Source of the DNA: Vitis vinifera
Lineage: Eukaryota > Streptophyta > Magnoliopsida > Vitales > Vitaceae
Reading direction: 5' to 3'
DNA length: 64,000 bases
NCBI RefSeq assembly: GCF_030704535.1
Contig: NC_081823.1
Span: forward strand, 3,256,501-3,320,500
The notes under the pieces are model-generated. The model worked only from the letters and a program-made list of their open reading frames with translations. It was not told where the DNA came from and did no database searches. Within the stretch, counting starts at the first letter, position 1. Each line of letters starts with the position of its first letter. The position numbers and the translations under genes were made by a program. Of the stretch, positions 59,697-64,000 are shown one piece after another.

Positions 59697-62448
59697 ATGG
59701 CAGACAGATTCTTCCCAAACGAAATGCCGGAGACGGCAGTGGAAGCGGAGGAAACAAGCGCTCAAAACAGTGGAGACTCTCTGATAAAGCTCCTCTCTTT
59801 TCCATACGAAACTCTCTCCCAACAATTCGAGCGAGCTGCTTTGGATGTCAAAGACGCTGTACACGCCTCTTTCTGAACTTTTTGATCTGGGTCTTGGGTA
59901 TTTTTGGGGATGGATTGGGACACAATAGAAGTGAATGTATTTTGTGTTGTGGTGGCTGGTGGTCATGTTTCAGGTTGTCAGGGAGACATGGGCGCTTGCT
60001 GGAAAACGCGTACAGGACTATGCTTTGTATACTGGGGCTCTTGGGACTGCGTTTTTGCTCTTCAAGGCCTATCAGATTACTAACAACAGGGATGATCTTA
60101 ATGTTTGTTCCGAGATTGTCAAGGCTTGTGATTCTGCTTCCGCCACCTCTGGGTACCTCTTCTTTTTTCCCCTCTTTTCCCTATGTGTGTGTCTGTGTTT
60201 CTGCTCCTTAAATCGGTTGGAATTTTACACTGGATTAGTAGTTTACTCATTCCTTTCTATCTGTTTCTGCGGATTTCTCCTTGCCCCATCCATACTGTAT
60301 TGGATACTAAGAATTTCCTGGGAGCAAAGGAGCTGGTGTGGAAAGGACGATCCTGGAGGGATATTCCTAAGACACCTACTTGTATTGATCAAACTCTGGC
60401 ACATTGATTTAAAGGGAGAAGATAGAAAGACTGGCTCAATTGGGGTGGGTTATAGTATTGGGAATTTGTCAAAGTGGATTTTGTTTTGTACCCATTTTTT
60501 GGGTTTCATCCAGGTATTCCATCAATGAAAAAGAAAAAATTAGCTCCACCACTTTGGCGTTAAGACCTGCATGATCAATTAAATTGGTTGAAATTCTGCT
60601 GTTAATCGTGGAACCAACCTACCTTGCCCACCATGGAAAATATGAATGTATTCAACTACTGTTCGTAATTCATATGGGAGATTGTTTAAAAAAAATGGTT
60701 GGGATCATGCACCCACTATCAGGTTCTATCCTGGTTTGCCTGAAAGTGGATATTTAGCAACTTAGCTTAACTTAATTTGCATTTTTAATGTATGGGGTTG
60801 CAGGCGTGTGACATTCATATGTGGGCAAGCTGGTGTTTATGCTATTGGTGCTGTTGCGGCTAAGCATGCTGGGGATGAAAGATTGCTTGGTCGCTACTTA
60901 ACTCAATTTAAAGAGGTACTTTGATTGTATGTTTTTACAACTATGACGATGATTCCAATAATCCTAACCTGCTATAATACTCCAAAATTAAAAAGATAAA
61001 ATTTAATTTTTATGTTTGTTGGCATTGATTATTTTTATCTGTCCATTAATCAATTCTTTTTCTTTTTGAGCGCAGATTAAGCTTCCTAAGGATTTGCCAA
61101 ATGAGTTACTATATGGGCGAGGAGGGTTCTTATGGGCATGCTCATTCTTAAATAAGCATATTGGTAAAGACACAATATCTTCTGCTCGCATGGTAAGATC
61201 TACCATTCTTTCATTTCATTTTGCCTCAATCCTTCTCGAATAAGAGGGTTAAATGAATTCTTGTTGGGTTGACATTAAATACAGAGAGCTTCTGTGAAGG
61301 AAATTATCAAGTCGGGTAGAGAAATGGCAAAAAGGGAAAGATGCCCATTGATGTATGAATGGCACGGGAAGAAGTATTGGGGTGCTGCCCATGGGTTAGC
61401 GGGGGTTATGCATGTTTTGATGCACATGGAACTGAAACCAGACGAGGTGGAGGATGTCAAGGGTACCTTGCGTTATATGATCAAGAACCGTTTCCCCAGT
61501 GGGAATTATCCTTCAAGTGAAGGAAGTGAATCTGACCGCCTTGTGCATTGGTGTCATGGTGCTCCTGGTGTTGCTCTTACCCTTTTGAAAGCAGCTGAGG
61601 TACTCTTTCTCAGGGATACTTCTCCTACAAACTAGTTTAGACAACTTAAGGAAATAAAGGTTAACAGTATTATTTTCATTTGTGCACAAGGATTGACATT
61701 CTAATTTGGTATAGTAGAATATCGGACAAAAGATCCACAAGTGATTCTAGAAATTTCCAGTAACTCCTGTTTGGAGCCCAAGAAAGGAACTATTATTTTG
61801 GTGTAAGTACTACTAAAGCATTGCACAGTATCATGTGAATAGGAAATTCATAGCCATTAGCCAGCCTATGATCTTGTTGTGTCAAGTGGACACCCAGGAA
61901 AGTGTAACTTCTCTGCAACTGTGTTCTAATCTTATTCTGCTCAAAGACCAAGCATGAAATTTGTGGGGTTCTCTGATTCTGTTTCCTGATGCATATGCTA
62001 TTCTTTAATACCAAAATATGTCAATAATCTACTCTTATTATATAGAAGGATGATTATTCTTAAGGTTTTGCAAGTCTGTCACAACTATCTTAAGAACATT
62101 AATGATCAGGTTTTTGGAGACAAGGAGTTTCTGCAAGCAGCTGTGGATGCAGGGGAGGTGGTATGGAACAGAGGCCTGCTTAAGCGAGTTGGGATTTGTC
62201 ATGGCATCAGTGGGAATACCTATGTGTTTCTTTCACTCTACAGACTGACTGGTAATGTGGAGTTCTTGTACAGGGCCAAAGCATTTGCTTGTTTTTTACT
62301 CGACAGGGCCCAAAGGCTTATATCAGAGGGGAAGATGCATGGAGGTGATCGCCCTTATTCACTATTTGAAGGCATTGGAGGAATGACTTATCTGTTTCTG
62401 GACATGATCGAACCATCTGAGGCCAGGTTCCCAGGTTATGAACTTTAG
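59697..62448 (+). CDS. LanC-like protein (GCL2/GCR2 type)
   Basis: Six exons, 59697-59858, 59974-60152, 60804-60915, 61076-61192, 61285-61599 and 62110-62448, join in frame to 407 residues, the family length. It belongs to the lanthionine synthetase C-like family, an alpha/alpha barrel with seven repeats. The zinc ligands are visible: Cys in HWCHGAPG and Cys-His in GICHGISGN. The barrel words GQAGVYAIGAV, YGRGGFLWA, GAAHGLAGV and EGIGGMTYLF are present. Plant members were once proposed as GPCR-like abscisic acid receptors (GCR2), which is disputed; mammalian LanCL proteins are soluble and add glutathione to dehydro-amino acids. The end ARFPGYEL is typical. I chose the ATG at 59697, giving MADRFFPNEMP. 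Which Arabidopsis paralogue it matches best cannot be settled by eye. Confidence 0.94.
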
Positions 62449-62449
62449 G

Positions 62450-63310
62450 TTGCTTTCTACAGGACAAATAGGGGAGACCACGGGTATGATTATCACTTCT
62501 GTATGTTGAGTCTCAGAGCTTCTGTAAATAATATATGAAGTCTTAAAACTTTTGCAAATATATGAACTGAACATATTTCAGTTTTGTCTCGAGTTCTTGT
62601 GCATTGGTGGAGAAACATGATCTACTCTTCATTTGACAAGTATATCTCAAACCCTTCTTTTATTGAAAAATGGTAGCTTTGTGCTTAATGATGTGCACCC
62701 TCTTGAAAAGACGATGAGGGTTGGTTGCATGAAGCTCTTATATATGAATGCACTCGATCATCTTCTTGTCTCTGTTGTAAAAAATGGAGATGAAAGAATC
62801 AAAATCGTTTTCAATTATTGGTTTCTCTTATTGCAGTGATGTGATATGTTTCCATGTAGTCTCCATCCTTGTCGACTACATCATACTTTCTCTGCTGTTT
62901 TGAGTTTTTATTGGTTCATTTATAGTTGATGGTTGCAAGTGTGCCATCATGACAACTTGTGGATTTGATGAGTTGAGGGGAAAGTGGGCACTGGCATAGA
63001 AATGTGTTTTATGGGAACTAATGAGGGACAATTATTGAGGACAATGGGACCAAAGCCACAATGGATGGAGCAAATGAAGGGGGCGACTATCAAAAATACA
63101 CTTTGGAGCACTAGTGCGGTGGATCCTTCCACAGACTCTGTTATGTTGAAACATTCTACTCTTGCTAAATCAGAATTTTTGTGTTTATTTATTTTCTTGT
63201 TCTTCAATTTATTGAGTCCACGTATCAAAGAAGACCGCAGATCAGCTGGAAGTCGGGTATTACTCAACTTCAGGTACATGTTGACTTGTCCAACTCTTCA
63301 AATTGATAAA
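62450..63310 (+). other. 3' flank of the LanC-like gene
   Basis: The 3' UTR is likely within 62449-62830. A stretch at 62970-63170 is less AT-rich and has an open frame on the plus strand (62984-63316), but I see no family signature and do not call it a gene. Confidence 0.45.
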
Positions 63311-63574
63311 TGGTAGTTTTTTTCATTTATACTTTCATTCGTTCATGTACAAAGTATATATAGAGGGTAATTACCATTCTAAGAATGGGAAAGAATGATA
63401 CAAGGAAATAATGATATAAGAAAATAACAACTAATATCCTAATATCTCAACTTTCCTAATATCTCAATATTCATAATATCTCAACTTTCTTAATATCTAA
63501 ACATTCCTAATATCTCAACACTAAATGATATAAGGAAAGAATGATATAAGGAAAACATTCCTAATATCTCAACA
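63311..63574 (-). repeat. 3' LTR of a minus-strand copia element
   Basis: The 264-bp LTR runs from TGTTGAGATATT (minus strand, 63574) to CTACCA (63311). It is internally repetitive: AATATCTCAA words recur at least five times and AATGATATAAGGAAA three times (plus-strand wording). The minus-strand polypurine tract GAGGGGGAGTG lies directly before it (63573-63583). Confidence 0.75.
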
Positions 63575-63581
63575 CTCCCCC

Positions 63582-64000
63582 TCAAGTTGGTGCATATATG
63601 TCACACATGCCCAACTTGTCTAAAAATTTTGAGAACACTTGACTTGAGACAGCTTTGGTAAGAATATCGGCCAATTGATCTTCTGATCGAATCTTAGGCA
63701 ATTCCACAATCTTATCATCCAACTTTTCCTTAATGAAGAATCTATCCACCTCGACATGCTTTGTACGATCATGATGTACTGGATTATGAGCAATGTCACA
63801 TGCGGCTTTATTGTCACAAAACAATCGGATTGATTGCCTAGATAGGTAACCTAAATCCTGTAAGAGGAGTCTTAGCCATAATGCCTCACAAAGTCCTAGA
63901 GTCATACCTCTAAATTCCGCTTCTGCACTTGAACGAGCGACGACATTCTGCTTCTTACTTTTCCATGTCACAAGATTACCACCTACAAAGGTAAAGTAAC
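63582..64000 (-). mobile_element. Ty1/copia pol, RNase H end (cut by window edge)
   Basis: The frame is open from the window edge to the stop at 63582. It carries the copia RNase H signature: TWKSKKQNVVARSSAEAEFR, EALWLRLLLQDLG, CDNKAACDIAHNPVHHDRTKH, the conserved E-V-D-R-F-F-I-K-E-K-L word and QLADILTKAV. The family is Ty1/copia; the integrase and RT should lie beyond 64000. The frame has no stop within the window, so the element could be young. Confidence 0.93.

Noticed and set aside
62984..63316. 110-residue plus-strand frame downstream of the LanC-like gene
   Set aside because: It has no recognisable family, and the C-terminal part is hydrophobic low-complexity sequence from AT-rich DNA. 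It cannot be excluded as a relic but is not supported.

Overview
This is a 64 kb stretch of AT-rich plant nuclear DNA. Genes have GT-AG introns, plant LTR retrotransposons are abundant, and the gene set (CBSX-type CBS protein, TSJT1/aluminium-induced protein, LanC-like GCL/GCR2 protein, TFIIIC subunit, RCC1-repeat protein) points to a woody eudicot. Grapevine (Vitis) is my best guess, from the look of the proteins and repeats, and is inference only.

Layout. 1-16.6 kb is a repeat zone: an 80-bp tandem array (131-490), a foldback inverted repeat (1438-2283), a segment duplicated 12 kb apart (3600-4112 and 15566-16626), and a chromodomain Ty3/gypsy element (5156-10351, 392-bp LTRs, target duplication TTCCC) nested inside an older reverse-oriented gypsy relic. 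14.6-15.0 kb and 23.5-24.0 kb carry two related small secreted-protein genes and a partial third copy, with repeated two-cysteine modules. 16.7-20.1 kb (minus strand) is a four-exon TFIIIC subunit 6 gene. 21.6-22.3 kb is a copia gag relic. 26.0-32.4 kb (plus) is a six-exon RCC1-repeat gene with an F-box-like N-terminus. 35.5-37.1 kb (minus) is a two-exon CBSX5-like gene. 37.1-46.1 kb is a gene desert. 46.2-53.9 kb (minus) is a decayed, unprocessed copy of an ATR3-type NADPH diflavin reductase gene. It has several frameshifts, two nonsense codons, missing central exons and a truncated copia element in an intron. 55.3-57.1 kb (plus) is a four-exon TSJT1-like gene with an ACGT-rich promoter. 58.3-59.3 kb is an almost perfect head-to-head pair of copia LTRs. 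59.7-62.4 kb (plus) is a six-exon LanC-like gene. The right edge is the 3' end of a minus-strand copia element.

The genes are ordinary independent plant loci and do not form a cluster or operon. The most novel material is the pair of repeated secreted-peptide precursors, the two long foldbacks, and the gypsy element whose pol reading frame runs into its own LTR. Exon limits were read by eye from splice signals, reading-frame continuity and family resemblance. No tRNA, rRNA or CRISPR was recognised, but no model-based RNA search was possible.
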